This document shows positions 38,241-50,980 of a stretch of DNA of 64,000 nucleotides, piece after piece. Below the pieces are notes generated by a model, which worked only from the letters and a program-made list of their open reading frames with translations, was not told the origin of the DNA and searched no databases. Both the position numbers and the translations under genes were made by a program. Origin of the DNA: Gossypium raimondii (Eukaryota > Streptophyta > Magnoliopsida > Malvales > Malvaceae); the NCBI RefSeq assembly GCF_025698545.1, contig NC_068571.1, positions 40,023,733-40,087,732 of the forward strand. The letters are read 5' to 3'. Position 1 is the stretch's first letter. Each line of letters begins with the position of its first letter.

Positions 38241-41200
38241 ATGGTTGATTTTTCAGTTGTTGGAGCAATAGTAAAAAAGCTTAATAATCAAAATTACAAC
38301 ACATGGACAACATGTATGAAGTCTTGCTTGCAGGCTAAGATGTGTGGGACATTGTTAGCGGAGATGAGCCTTCACCATTGCCTCAAGAAGCTAACAGCTT
38401 GAAGAAGTGGAAGGCCAATGCAGGCAAGGCTATGTTTGCAATTAAAACCACTGTAGAAGAAGAAATGTTAGAGCATATCAGAGACATTGACACACCAAAA
38501 CAGGCGTGGGACATGTTGGAAGAACTTTTCTCACGAAAAAATGACACAAGGCTGCAGCTCTTAGAGAATGAATTGTTATAAATGAAGCAATGAGATTTGG
38601 CAATCAACCAGTACTTCACTAAGGTAAAAACCTTATGCCGTGAGATCTCTAAACTTGATTCTAGTTCTTGTATTGTGGATTCTAGAATAAGAAGGATCAT
38701 CCAAAAGGAGTTTTGTTGCTGCAATTCAAAGATGGCCAACACAACCATCGCTTGCAAATTTTGAGAATCTGTTGACGGGTCAAGAGGCTTTGGCAAAAAA
38801 AATAGGTGGAGTCTCAATCAAAACTGAGGATGTGGCGCTTTTTAGTGGAAAGAGCAAAGAAAAACCCAGGTATGAAGTCAGAAGCAGACCAAGAAAGAAT
38901 GATGGCAAATCAGAAAGTCATCATGGGAGTTCGCAATTTTAAGGAACTCAAAAGCGTAGCAACTACAACAACCGATTCAACCAGAGGAAGAGTTTGATGG
39001 TGATTGTTATAATTGCGGCAAAAATGGTCACATTGCCAAAGACTATTGGTCCAAGAATAAAGTTGTTGAGAGTAATGTAGTGACATCTAAAGGAGATGTT
39101 CAGAGTGATGATAAGTGGGATGCTGAAGCATCCTTTGCTGTGGAAGAAGAAGACTTGGCACTCGCAGTAACAACTTCCTAGAAGATTGACTATAAGAACG
39201 ACTGGATTGTTGACTCTGGTTGTTCTAATCACATGACTGGTGTTCAAGAAAAGCTTCAAGATGTTGCAATGTACAAAGAAAATCATGTGGTGGTAACGAA
39301 CAACAACTCAAGGTTACCTATCACCTATGTTGGTAAGACGACTATTGCACCTCGATTTAGTTCTAATCCAATGTCAATTCAAAGTGTTTATCATGTGCCT
39401 TGCATGAAGAAAAAATTATTATCTGTTGCACAATTAACATCTGCAGGCCACCATGTTTTGTTTAGTCCACAGGGTGTAAAGGTATTCGAAAATGTTAAAG
39501 TCTCAAGAACACCAACCATGAAAGGGAAGAGAATGGAATCTGTCTATATAATGTCGACAAAAACTGCTTATGTGGACAAAATAAAGAAGAATGAGACGAC
39601 AGATTTGTCGCACGCAAGGCTTGAACACGTCAGTTATCACAAGCTGAACGTTATGATGAAAAAGTTAATGCTAAAGGGCCTTCCTCAACTTGAAGTGCGA
39701 GATGATACTGTTTGTACAGGATGTCAATTCGGTAAGGCGCATCAACTACCATATAAAGAATCTAAGTACAAAGTAAAGGCTCTGTTAGAGCTAGTTCATT
39801 CTGATGTGTTTGGGCGAGTCAAGCAACCCTCAATTTATGAGATGTGCTATATGGATATTTTTATTGATGATATCTCAAGGTATGTGTGGGTTTTTTTTAT
39901 GAAAGAAAAATCAGAGACATTTGCCAAGTTTAAAGAATTTAAAGAAGTAGCTGAAACAGAGGTTGGTAGAAAAATTCAATGCTTAACGCACAAATAATAG
40001 CGGGGAGTACACATCAAATGAGTTTTCTACCTATGTAAGAAATAACAAGATTCATCATCAATTTACATGTGCCAACATGCCACAACAAAATGAAGTTGCC
40101 AATAGGAAGCATCGACATCTTGTTGAGACGTGTCGGAGTATGCTTCATGTAAAAAATACACCTGGAAGATTTTGGGCAGAATGCATGAACACTGCTGCTC
40201 ATGTCATTAATAAACTTCCAACACCAAAGCTTGGTTTCATATCACTCTTTGAGGTACTATGGGATACTAAACTTGCTGTTGGTAATTTTCGAGTTGTTGG
40301 GTGTATTTGCTATGTATTTATTCTAGGTTATTTAAGGAGCAAGTTCGATAAGAAAAAAATCCGAACCAAAGGAAAGGATGGAGGTGTTTTGACCCTATGA
40401 TTGAGAAATGCTACACATCACACAATGTAGTGTTTGATGAAACTTCTTCTTGGTGGACTCCACAACAAGTGAAGTTGCCAGATTCTAAAGTAAAAGAAGA
40501 TCAACCCCAAGGGAAAATAGATGAGCAGTTTCTTGAGATACAACCAAGTCTTGCAGCTAATAAAGAAATTGGAGACAATGAAGTTGTTGAGACAACAACA
40601 AATTCTTGGCGAAATGGTGTTCATCAGAGGCAAAAGGCCAAAATCAATTTAGAGGGTGAAAAAACTTTTCAACCACAACTTAGAAGATCAACCAGATTTC
40701 GTAGGTAAAATCTAAAGTATGCTAATGTAGCTGTAGCGGAGGAAAAACCTTTGGTCGAGCTAACAACTTATGAAGAAGTGTCTTAAGATTCTGAGTGGGT
40801 AAAAGCAATGGAGGAAGAGATTACTGCATTGGAACAAAACCAGACGGGAGCTTGTGCCACGTCCACTAGATGTGAAACCCATATCTTGTAAATGGGTTTA
40901 TAAAATAAAGTACGTCCTGATAGATCAGTTGAGAGGTACACGGCTTGGTTAGTTGCAAGGGGATATTCTCAACAATATGGATTGGACTATGAAGAGACGT
41001 TTAGTCCGGTGGTAAAGATTGTTACTATTCGAGTTCTCTTGGCTCTTGCTGCTAGCAAAGATAGGAAGTTGTGCCAAATGTATGTGAAGAACGCTTTTTT
41101 GCATGGAGAGCTAGATCGTGAAATTTACATGAATCAACCTATTAGATTTGAGAGTGGAAGTCATCCTGGTTATGTTTGCAAGTTAAAGAAGGCATTATAT

Positions 41201-42308
41201 GGGTTAAAGCAATCGCTGGGAGCATGGTATGGTAAGATTGCTGAATGTTTAACTCAAACTGATTATGTTATGGCTTATGCAGATTCTAGTCTGTTTGTCA
41301 AGGTTAGTGAAGGGAAGTTGGCAATAGTGTTGGTGTATGTGGACAATTTGATAATCACTGGAGATGATAGTGATGAAATCCACCAAGTTCGACAAAACTT
41401 GTCAGTCTGTTTTCAAATAAAAGGAACTTGGCCAACTTAAACACTTCTTGAGGCTAGAAATTGATTATACAAAAGAATGCATGTTTCTTTGTCAAGAGAA
41501 ATATGCAAAAGATTTGTTGCAAAAATTTGGAATGCTCAATTGCAAGACCATCACTATACCAGTGGAACCAAACACCAAGTTTTGTGCTCATGAAGGGAAA
41601 GACTTGGAAGATAGGTTAATGTATCAACAACTTGTAGGTAGTCTCATTTACCTAACTTTAACTCGACCTGATATTTCTTATATTATTGGGGTAGTGAGTC
41701 AATATATACAGAATCCCAAGAAACAACACTTGGAAGCAGTTCAACGAGTTCTAAGATATGTGAAGGGTACTCTTGATTATGGCCTTCTATATAAGAAATG
41801 TGAGGTTTGCAAACTAGCTGGTTATTGTGATGCTGACTATGCAGGGGATCACGATACACGTCGATCAACCACTGGCTATGTATTCAAGTTTGGCTTGGGG
41901 ACAATTCCTGGGTATACTAAAAGACAACCAACTGTGTCCTTATCGACAATAGAGGCAGAATATAGCGCAGCAGCTATGGCAGCCCAAGAAAGTACATGGT
42001 TAATGTTCTTGTGGAAGATTTGCACCAAAAAGTTGATTATGCAATACCCCCTCTATTGTGACAATCAGTCAGTTCTGCGTTTATCAGAAAATCCTGTATT
42101 TCATGCAAGGACCAAACATGTGGAGGTGCACTACCATTTTGTTAGGGAGAAGGTGTTACAAGAAGAAATTAAGTTGTTCTATGTCAAGACTGATAACTAG
42201 GTTGCAGACTTGTTCACGAAAGGCTTGAGTACAACTAAGTTGGAAAATTTTTGCTCACAACTTAGGATTACGAAAAGGTTTGGAGTTTTCGTTGAAGGGG
42301 AGTGTTAA
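38241..42308 (+). pseudogene. Copia 2 gag-pol polyprotein with frameshifts and an altered RT active site
   Basis: Starts at ATG 38241 (MVDFSVVGAIVKKLNNQNYN). Gag has a frameshift near 38340 and stops near 38580. The zinc knuckle near 39008 is [14 protein letters not shown], with the last Cys replaced by Tyr. Protease [13 protein letters not shown] is intact (39205). GAG-pre-integrase and the first integrase motifs lie in one open segment (39233-39997), and the second part of integrase starts near 40077. RT: the catalytic YVDD reads YVDN near 41336. RNase H ends with [14 protein letters not shown], and the frame stops in the LTR (EGEC then TAA). Confidence 0.88.
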
Positions 42309-42617
42309 AGTTCATCACCAACTCAGTTAGTGGCCTAAAATCTTGGGCATATCAGCAGATGAAATATTCAAATTAGTTTCAATAAAGTTGTTGAATGGTT
42401 AGCTAAAATCATGGTTTAATATCTGATTGTGATTTTTCTTCTGAGTTATCCTAGTTTTAGCTAAATTTGTTGTAGTTTCAGCCTATATAAAGGATGTAAA
42501 TTAGTGAATAAAATGTGCCTTGAGTTCTTGTTTTTATTGAGTTTTTTGTATACAATTCATAAAGTGTTGTTGAGTGAGTTTCTTTTGTTTTTTTACAGCA
42601 AATATATAGTCTAACAT
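42303..42617 (+). repeat. Copia 2 3' LTR
   Basis: 315 bp, TGTTAAAG..TCTAACA, preceded by a purine-rich 'gaagggga' tract. Confidence 0.9.
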
Positions 42618-42622
42618 AAAAT

Positions 42623-43995
42623 AAAGGCAAACTGCCTAATTTTTTTTCTTGAATCTGGTTTCCTCCAGAAAAAACTACTAGCTTATTGCCACAATCAATT
42701 TTTATACCAACAACTACATTTCTATTAAATGATTGTCGGAGAAGAAAGAGAAAAAGAAGGCAGTAAATGCAGTTCCTTGGATGAATGTCAACCAAGTAGT
42801 GAATGTCGGTTGGTTCCAACCACACATGCTAATCACTGCACCAGATCTAGCAGTTGCAAATACACAAATGGGTGAGGTTCAGATATGTGAGTGCTGGTTA
42901 CATTCCCTAGATTTGTTTATTTAGAGATATGCCTTAGAAGGAATATATTTCATACTTTCATAAAGCAAGCTATTTAATTGAAAGGAATTTTAACTCTGAT
43001 GGAGTTCAAAAATGATCTTATACTAACAATTGCTTTCAGATTTATTATTCAATATTAGTCTTTTTAGCAACTTTTTCTATATCTATATGCCTAATGAAAT
43101 CTATGGTTGATGTGCCATTGCTTCAGCATCATAAAGAATCTAAGGAGGCTTAGCATTATGCCTGTGAAGGGGGGCTTCGCAGTTGATATTAAGCTCTGAC
43201 ATATGGCAACAGTGAAATCCTTAAGGAGTTGCCTATGTTCGATGAGATGTAGACTACGAATCATGTGCTTACGTAGTGTTAGCCACCCAAAGATGAGACT
43301 TATTTCAATGTACAAATAGTGACCCTAGATGCACTTTTTTTTATTGAAATCAAGGTATTCATCACTAGTAGTAGTGATTATTTCTCTCTCAATGGGTACT
43401 TTCCGAAAAAATAAAAATTGATCATGAAATGTGGTCTTTTCTTATAGGCGAAAATCGTACTCTTGACCTTATAAGGCATGAAATGAGTAATTACAACACC
43501 ACTCCTCGTGATTTTAAATGAACTTTCTTCTTCTTTGCTAAGTATAGGTAAGAAATGGAATTAGAATCAAATATTATAGATTTTCTTGTTAAGTTTTTCA
43601 TAAATTAAGGAAGTTCTTGCAACATTTTGGTACAGACAAACCAAGGCAAAAAATTGTATCATATTCGCGACTTACATGCCAAGGTTGTGTCATAGAAAAG
43701 AAGCATGCTTGTAATGGTTGGAAGAAACAATTTGAATATAGCAGCAAAATACACAAGTAGAAAAATGAAAGAAAATGAGGAACATTTACATTGATGATAC
43801 CAGCATTTTCACATTATACATGAGAACATGGTAGTATTACAAGCCAAAATCATGCACAAACACAAATCTAAACCTTGTTTATCATTTAGTCAGGCTAATA
43901 CAACACATTACGATTCCCAAAGTTGCAGACAAGCAGACAGACAAATTATATAAACAGTTCTCAGTATTGATAATAAAACCTGCAAACACTAGTGT
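42623..43995. other. Remainder of copy A and AT-rich spacer, no gene seen
   Basis: 42623-43140 aligns with copy B near 59545-59860. 43140-43995 lies downstream of the minus-strand sHSP relic and contains no frame I recognise. Confidence 0.55.
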
Positions 43996-44381
43996 TTAAC
44001 CAACAATATCAATGGCTTTGACATCAAGTTTCTTCACTTCCACCTTAGGAACAGTATCAGTAATAACCCCAATTTCCATGGAAGCTTTAACTTGATCCAT
44101 TTTTACATTCTCTGGCAGCCTAAATCTCATCATAAAACGGTCGCTGCTACTTTCAACCCAGTGCCAAGTATCGTTCTTATCTTCCTTCTCAACATTCTTT
44201 TGTCCACTGATTTAAAGTACCCTGTCATCTTCAATCTCCACTTTCACTTCTTCTTTCTTGAGCCTAGGAAGATTAGCCTTGAAGACGTGAGCTTTGGGGT
44301 TCTCCTTCCAGTCGATTTGAGCGTTGAAAAAAGCTGAGGTATCAGTGTTCTGTTCGAAAAGTGAAAAAAGGAAAGGTAAGT

Positions 44382-44819
44382 TGTTGAAGTTGGCCTGCAT
44401 GCGGACAAGGAGCAGACCATGCAGCCCGGGCCATACAGTTGCAGCTGAAGTTCATGCTGCTATTTTATTTTATTACTTTCGATTGATGTTTTGTAACTTA
44501 GTTAGATTAGAACCAAGTTGTTAATGTACTTGATATAATTAGGTGATGTTTGAGCTGATAAATTAGATTTTCAAAGTGTACAAGCAATGTTTATCAAGTT
44601 ACAAGGTTATTAGTGGAGTTAGGTGATGTTTAGGTAGTGTTTGGTGATGTATTTTACTATAAATGTATTGTTTTCTTATTGAATGAGTGAGCAAAAATGA
44701 GCTATCAGCCATAAGCTCCCTTGCTGCACATTTGTGAGCAAGTAAAATTTTTTTATTGTATTTTGCGGCCTTGTCTTGTGTCCTATTTTTCTTCCTCTAC
44801 TCTTACAAAAACTCCAACA
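44382..44819 (+). repeat. Copia 3 5' LTR
   Basis: 438 bp. Its second half (from about 44637) matches the solo LTR at 36413-36844, so this is the family's usual form. Confidence 0.88.
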
Positions 44820-44876
44820 ATTGGTATTAAGAGCTTATTTTCTTAGTGGACCTGTCATTCTTCAATCTTAAAAATC

Positions 44877-47800
44877 ATGTCTTCATCCAGATTCTCTCTA
44901 GCTCCACCACCAGTGTTCAATTGTGAAGGCTACTACATTTGGGTAGTGAGAATGAAGGCCTACCTGTAGGCATTTGACTTGTGAGATGTTGTCAAGTCGG
45001 ATGTTGAACCACCACCCTTGAGAGCCAATCCCATAGTAGCTTAGATCAGGCAACACTTTGATGATAGAGCCAAGAGATACAAAGCCATGTCGTGTACCCA
45101 AAACAGTGTGTCTGATATGATTTTCACAAGGATCCTGGCTTGTGAGTCTCTAAAATAAGCCTGGGATAAACTTAAGAAGGAGTTTCAAGGGACTGAAAGA
45201 ACGAGACAGCAACAACTCTTGAATTTGATAAGGGACTTTAAAAATTTGAAAATGAAGGAAGAAGAAATAGTGAAGCAATATTCAGATAGGACCATGTCTG
45301 TTGTGAACAACATCAGATTGCTTGGATAACAGTTCAGTGAAGCAAGAATTGTAGAGAAGGTTATTTCAACCTTACTTGAAAAATATGAAGCCAAAATCTT
45401 ATCCCTTGAAGAATCAAGAGATTTGTCTAGCATCTCTTTGATAGAGATGATCAATGCTTTCTATGTTCAGGAGCAAAGAAAAGCTAATAGACACGAAAAA
45501 CATCAAGAAGGTGCCTTCCAAGCCAAAAGCAAACCAATCTCGAGCTCTTCGGGCTACAAAGGGAAAAATACTTGGTCAGACAAGCCTAGAAGAGATGGAG
45601 TAAGAAGAAAATATCCACCTTACCCATATTGTAGTAGGCTTAGTCATTCAGAAGCAAACTGCTGGTTCAAGCCTGATATGTAGTGCAAAATTTGTAAAAA
45701 GATAGGCCATGTTGAGAAGGTTTGCAGAAACAAAGGCAAGTAGAGGCAAAACCAGTCTCAACAGCCTAGAGCTGAAGCTCAAGTGGCAGAAAAAGACTGT
45801 GACCAAGAAGAGCAAGTCTTTGTTGTTTCATGCTCTGCTGCTAGAAGAAAGACCACAAAAGGGTGGCTGATAGATAGTAGCTATACAAACCACATGACAC
45901 CTAATGCTGCAATATTTAAGAACATAGACAGGAGCTTTAACACAAGAGTAAAAGTGGACAATAGATACTACATTAAAGTAGAATGCAAGGGAGATGTGCT
46001 GATTGACACTCCTATATGTATCAAACTTGTTTCAAATGTCTTGTTTGTTCCTAAAATTGATAAAAATCTGCTTAGTATAGCTCAGCTACTTGAAAAGGGT
46101 TATTCAGTAGTGTTTAAAGACATATAATGCCTGATTAGTGATCCAAGTGGATCCAAACTTATATCAGTGACCATGGCTGACAGAAGTTTTATTGTGGTTT
46201 AGAACAAAAGTTCAGACAGTGCCTACACAACTATCTTAAATGAGTCTAAGATATGGCAAAAAAGGCTAGGTCATGCCAACTACAAGTCTTTTGTTCAACT
46301 GACCAAATGGGACTTGGTTGAAAACTTACAAAATCAGTTGAGAAAGAGGATGTTTGTGAAGTGTGTCAGATAGGAAAACAAGCTAGACAACCATTTCCTT
46401 TGAATAAGGCTTGGAGAACCTTAGAAAAGGTACAGTTAGTCCATACTGATGTGTATGGCCCTATAAAGACACAGTTCTAGAATGGTATCAGGTATTTCAT
46501 CCTTTTTGTTGATGATTACTTAAGGTTTTGCTGGGTTTACTTCCTAAAGCACAAGTCAGAAGTGGCTTCAGTATTTTGGAAATTCAAGGCAGCAGCAGAA
46601 ACAAAATCAGGTTGCAAGCTCAAGACACTAAGATCTGATAATGGCACCGAGTATACTTCAACCATGTTTCAGGGCTTTTGTTATGACGTAGGCATCAAAT
46701 ACCAGCTCACAAGCACCTACACACCTCAGCAGAATGGTGTCAGTGAGAGGAAGAATCAAACTTTGATGGATATGGCCAGGTGCTTGATGTTTGAAAGGAA
46801 GCTGCCTAATATTTTTTGGGCTAAAGTAGTTAACACTGTTGTTTACCTTCTAAACAGGCTACCAACAAAGGCTTTGGTTTAAAAAACACCATTTGAGGCT
46901 TGGTTTGGGTTCAAGCCATCATTTGCTCACCTGAAGGTCTTTGGCTGCATTTGTTATACACACATACCTGCGATCAAGAGAGACAAGCTAGCAAAGAAAG
47001 CTCAACCTGGCATCTTAGTAGGCTACAGCTGTGTGACGAAAGGCTATAGGATTCTGGATCCTACATCCAACAGGGCTTTTATGAGTAGAGATATAGTTTT
47101 ATATGAGAAATCAAGCTATAACTAGAATAAAAATGAGCCACAATGTGCTGCTGAAGACCTGGTGACAGATTACACTGAAGGTGATCAAGATGATCCTGAA
47201 ATGGACTTTGAAGATGAGCAGTCAGGGAAACCAGACCACTCGCTAAAATTTATGTAAAAGTAGATGTAGCTACTGTAGAACCAACTTGTTTTGAAGAAGC
47301 TGAAACTCAACTAGGATGGAAACAGGCCATGCTCGATGAAATGAACATGATTAACAAGAACTTGTCTTGGGAATTAGTTGGAAGGCCAGCCAATAGAAAT
47401 GTCATAAGAGTAAAATGGGTATTTCGAGCCAAGCACAATGCTGATGGAACTCTGAACAAGCTGAAGGCAATACTGGTAGTGAAGGGATTCAGTTAAAATT
47501 ATGGCATTGACTACTTTGAGACATTTACACCAGTGGCTAGACTTGACACAATCAGACTATTGGTTGCTTTAACTGCACAAAAGAAATGGAAGATACATCA
47601 ACTCGATGTAAAATTTTCCTTCCTTAATGGTTTTCTTGATGAGGAGATCTATGTTGAATAGCCTGAAGGTTTCAAAGTTGAAGGCAAAGAGGACAATGTG
47701 TACAAGCTGAAGAAAGCCTTATATGGTTTAAAATAGGCACCAAGAGCCTGGTATGATAGAATCGACAGCTACTTAGCTAGCTTGGGGTTTGAGAGAAGCA

Positions 47801-48824
47801 TCAGTGAGCCAATCTTGTATGTGAAGAAGGAAGGTGTTGAAACACAACTCATAGTCTTATTGCATGTGGATGACTTGCTGGTTGCAGGAGGAAACAATGG
47901 CATATTGGCTGATTTCAAAAGAAAAATAGAGAGCATGTTTGAGATGTCAGACTTGGGAGAAATGTCATACTTCCTTGGCATAAAAGTGTCCCAAACTTAG
48001 CAAGGGATTTTCCTAAGTCAAAAGGCATTTTCCTTGAAGATTCTAAACAAGTTCTCCATGCTAATTTGTAAAGTGACTAACACACCAGTTGCTATTAAAG
48101 AAAAGCTGACTAGCCAAGGTGATTCCGAAAGAGTAGCTGAGTCCACTTATAGAAGCCTGGTAGGATGTTTGTTGTATTTGATAGCCACAAGACCAGGCAT
48201 CATGTTTGCTGTAAGTCTACTATCTAGGCTCATGCATTGTTGCAATACAAGTCATTTTCAAGCTGCTAAAAGAGTTCTCAAGTACATCAAAGGTATACTA
48301 AGTTTTGGAATAATGTTTACCAAGGTTGATAGCATGAAGCTAATTGGTTATGCAGTTATTGATTGGGCTGGATCGATAGATGACATGAAAAGTACCTCAG
48401 GGTATCTGTTTACCCTTAGTTCTGCCATTTTTTGTTGGAGTTCAAAAAAGTAAACTGTTGTTGCTCAATCGACAGCAGATGCAGAGTATGTGGCAGCTAC
48501 ATGAGCTGTTAACCAAGCTATTTGGCTAAAAAAATCATGCCAGACTTGAATCTACACCAAAGAGAAGCAACAGAGATCAGATGTGATAACCAATCTGTTG
48601 TTGCAATTGGAAAGAATCCAGTGTTTCATGGGAAAACCAAGCATTTCAAGATAAAGTTTCACTTTGTTAGGGAAATGGAACAATCTCAAGAAATCAGACT
48701 AGTTCATTGCAGTTCTGAAGATTAGCTTGCTGATATCTTGACAAAGCCTCTTTGTGTGTCAATGTTCAAGGTTTTGAGAACCAAAATGGGAGTTTGCAGC
48801 ATGCAAGCCAAAGATGAGTGTTGA
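44877..48824 (+). pseudogene. Copia 3 gag-pol polyprotein with many stops
   Basis: Start ATG 44877 (MSSSRFSLAPPPVFN), with gag of the same family as the minus-strand fragment at 18700-19570. Stops fall repeatedly in gag (for example Trp codons read TAG/TGA). Zinc-finger-like CKICKKIGHVEKVCR lies near 45683. Protease GWLIDSSYTNHMT (DSG changed to DSS) is near 45866, and integrase HTDVYGP near 46443 with a later [13 protein letters not shown] block. RT has the active-site HVDD (LLHVDDLLVAGG) near 47865. RNase H ends near 48724 with the LADILTKPL motif, and the frame ends in the 3' LTR. Confidence 0.88.
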
Positions 48825-49297
48825 AGTTGGCCTGCATGCGGACAAGGAGCAGACCATGTAGCCCGAGCCATGCAGTTGCAGCTGAAGTTCATGCTGCTGT
48901 TTCATTTTGTTATTTTCAAATGATGTTTTGTAACTTAGTTAGATTAAAACTAAGTTGTTGATGTACTTGATGTAATTAGGTGGTGTTTGAGCTGATAAAT
49001 CAGCTTTTCAAAGTGTACAAGCAATGTTTATCAAGTTACAATGTTATTAGTGGAGTTAGGTGATGTTTAGGTGACATTTGGTTATTTTGACCAGCTAGTT
49101 GACTGGTATATGTATTGGCATTATGCCTCAATTCAAATTAATGAAATCTTTCAGAATTTTCTTCTTCATTTTGATCCTCGCTTAAACTTTCTGTTCAAAT
49201 TTCTTTGGCCATTTTTTACTAGTTTGCTCAGCAAGACATCGAGCCTTCAAGCTCAAGTTTCTGTCAACTTCATTCATTTTGTTTTCTAGTTCCAACA
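48819..49297 (+). repeat. Copia 3 3' LTR, chimeric
   Basis: 479 bp. The first 255 bp match the 5' LTR; the rest (about 49074-49297) has no counterpart in the 5' LTR, yet ends in the same CCAACA directly against the target duplication. Confidence 0.85.
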
Positions 49298-49387
49298 TAA
49301 GTCCTTGAATGGATCTCAAACATCTAGAGAGAATGAATCAAAGACGTTGCTTCGTCGGTTACCAAAGAAACTTGGGATCATTGCCAT

Positions 49388-49900
49388 TTCTGCTGTACCA
49401 CGAAGCAAAGACGATGAAAAACTTCAAATGACGGAATTAGTAAGTGTTAAGGTTGCTGACTATTTCGAGGATCTGATACTACTTTCTTGATGTTACAAAA
49501 CATGATAGGTGGGGGGTACTTATAAGATGCTGAAGAGGAATCCCGTTTTTTTAAGAACTTGCCTTATTTGTTTTGGTTACCATCTTGAAATTGTCTTAAT
49601 TCAGGAAAGCTAGAGAATCAACTTGAATGATTTGGATTTGTTTATATTATTCATCAAATTGGACCCATTCATATTTCAAGTTCAACAACTTACTGGGCCA
49701 CCTGGCATTAAACATTGGCAAAAGAGTAATTTTTTAAAATAAATATATTTTTATGTTTTCTTATATATTGAGTTGGTGTGAATTTTTTTGAAAAACTATA
49801 TTAACTAAAAAATAAAAATCATATTAACAATTTTAAAATATTAACTCAATAATTTTTTTATATAATTATATATTAATACAATTAAGAAAAAGAAAAGAAT
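49388..49900. other. AT-rich spacer upstream of the sHSP pseudogene, no gene seen
   Basis: Upstream flank of the inverted sHSP relic. Clustered GAA/TTC pentamers may be a former heat-shock promoter, but I could not fix one convincingly. Confidence 0.45.
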
Positions 49901-49907
49901 TTTGTCG

Positions 49908-50280
49908 ATTGAGTTTTAGCTTGATTGGTATAAGCATTGTTGTTAATGCAAGAGGACGTGAGTTTGAGCAGAGGCGGATTTAGGGGGGATGGCAGGGTCC
50001 CCAACCCTCCCTAAAATGTAAAATTGTTATTTAGGCTCTTAATTTATTTTTAAAATTTTAAATTAGTAAAAGTAAAATTACACTTCAGCCCCTTAAAATT
50101 ATAAAAATTCGATTTAATCCTTTACAAATTATAAAGATATAGACTATAAAAAATTAAAATTTCATCCAGCCCCCTAAAAATTTATTTCGGCTTCGCCCCT
50201 GAGTTTGAGTGTGCTGAAACCCATTATCCTCTTATAGGTTAGAGAGGGGCTATGAGTAAATCTAGACATTATATTAAAAA
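49908..50280 (+). mobile_element. Possible tRNA-derived SINE, interrupted by a MITE
   Basis: TTTTAGCTTGATTGGTATAAG resembles a pol III A box, and GACGTGAGTTTGAGTGTGC (joined across the MITE) resembles a B box. It is followed by an AT-rich tail with an A run near 50277-50283. No flanking duplication was established. Confidence 0.35.
49969..50201. mobile_element. hAT-type MITE, 233 bp
   Basis: Inverted ends CAGAGGCGGATTTAGGGGG (left) and CAGGGGCGAAGCC.. (right complemented), with a perfect 8-bp duplication AGTTTGAG at 49961-49968 and 50202-50209. The interior is AT-rich and non-coding. Confidence 0.85.
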
Positions 50281-50772
50281 AAACAGATATGATCAGAACT
50301 ATTGAATTTTAGACCCTTTAAAATAATAGACTTTTGTCTCATTAGCTTAAGCAATGTGGCTTATAAAATTTTGCAATAGTCTTGGTCAAATATACTTAAA
50401 CCAATGATGAATGACATAATCACTCCCTACGAAAACACATTTGTGTATGGGCAGAATATTGTGAACGATGGAGGCAATTCATTCACCAATGCGTCAGCAC
50501 AATATCGTATCAACTACTTGTGAATGACTGTCCAACGGAGTCAATTACACCAAATTGAGGACGACGCCAAGGTGACCCCTTGTCCCTCTACTTCTTTCTA
50601 CTTTGCTAGAATGTGCTTTTCGATATTATTACTTCATGCAGAGGCAAACCAACAAATTATGGATTGCACGGGACTGTCATACAATATCTCATTTATTGTT
50701 TGCAAAAGATTGTTTCTTATTCTTCAATGCCAATATTCACTTCTGTTGTGATCTCAAAAGAATATTAGCTCA

Positions 50773-50980
50773 TGTTAATATCTACAGTATGCTAAGTAAA
50801 AATTATATTGTGTATTGAAAACTATTCTGTATTATTTATGTATTATCTTCTTGAACTGTACAACACAGGTGTTTATAGAATATTGTGAGCTAGCTATTGC
50901 TAGTAACTGATGTTAACAGCATAACAGATTTGGAATAACAAACTAACAACTTATATTAACAGAGTCGTTATATTCTAACA
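50773..50980 (-). repeat. Copia 4 left LTR (3' LTR)
   Basis: 208 bp, TG..CA. The reading frame of the polyprotein ends inside it. Confidence 0.85.

Larger units (their letters stand above)
37914..42617 (+). mobile_element. Ty1/Copia LTR retrotransposon (Copia 2)
   Basis: LTRs TGTTAAAGTTCACC..AGTCTAACA at 37914-38206 and 42303-42617, with target duplication TAAAA (37909-37913, 42618-42622). A degenerate primer-binding site TGATATCAGCG follows the 5' LTR. The 3' LTR contains about 25 bp ('aaagttgttgaatggttagct') missing from the 5' LTR. Copy B at about 59540 lacks the element. Confidence 0.92.
35116..43140 (+). repeat. Segmental duplication, copy A (sHSP unit) with two later insertions
   Basis: Homologous to 55666-59865. 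It begins near 'tcatcagcctttaaagcggccca', includes the sHSP gene and about 2 kb downstream, and ends near 'gttgatgtgccattgcttcagc'. Copy A carries a solo Copia LTR and Copia 2, absent from copy B. Apart from the insertions, the net unit is about 3 kb. Confidence 0.8.
44382..49297 (+). mobile_element. Ty1/Copia LTR retrotransposon (Copia 3) with unequal LTRs, inserted in an sHSP pseudogene
   Basis: Target duplication TAAGT at 44377-44381 and 49298-49302. The LTRs (44382-44819, 48819-49297) both begin TGTTGAAGTTGGCCTGC and end CCAACA. They agree over the first 255 bp or so and are unrelated afterwards. The primer-binding site TTGGTATTAAGAGC follows the 5' LTR. Confidence 0.9.
43996..49387 (-). 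pseudogene. Class I sHSP pseudogene, split by Copia 3
   Basis: The N-terminal part is at 49303-49387 (start ATG 49385-49387; [19 protein letters not shown], then TGA for Trp, then DPFKDL). The rest is at 43996-44381, starting [12 protein letters not shown] and running through the alpha-crystallin domain to [12 protein letters not shown] and TAA at 43996-43998. The two parts are continuous once Copia 3 and one TAAGT duplication are removed. A second stop (TAA) follows DDRVL. It is inverted relative to the two intact sHSP genes and clearly more diverged. Confidence 0.9.
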
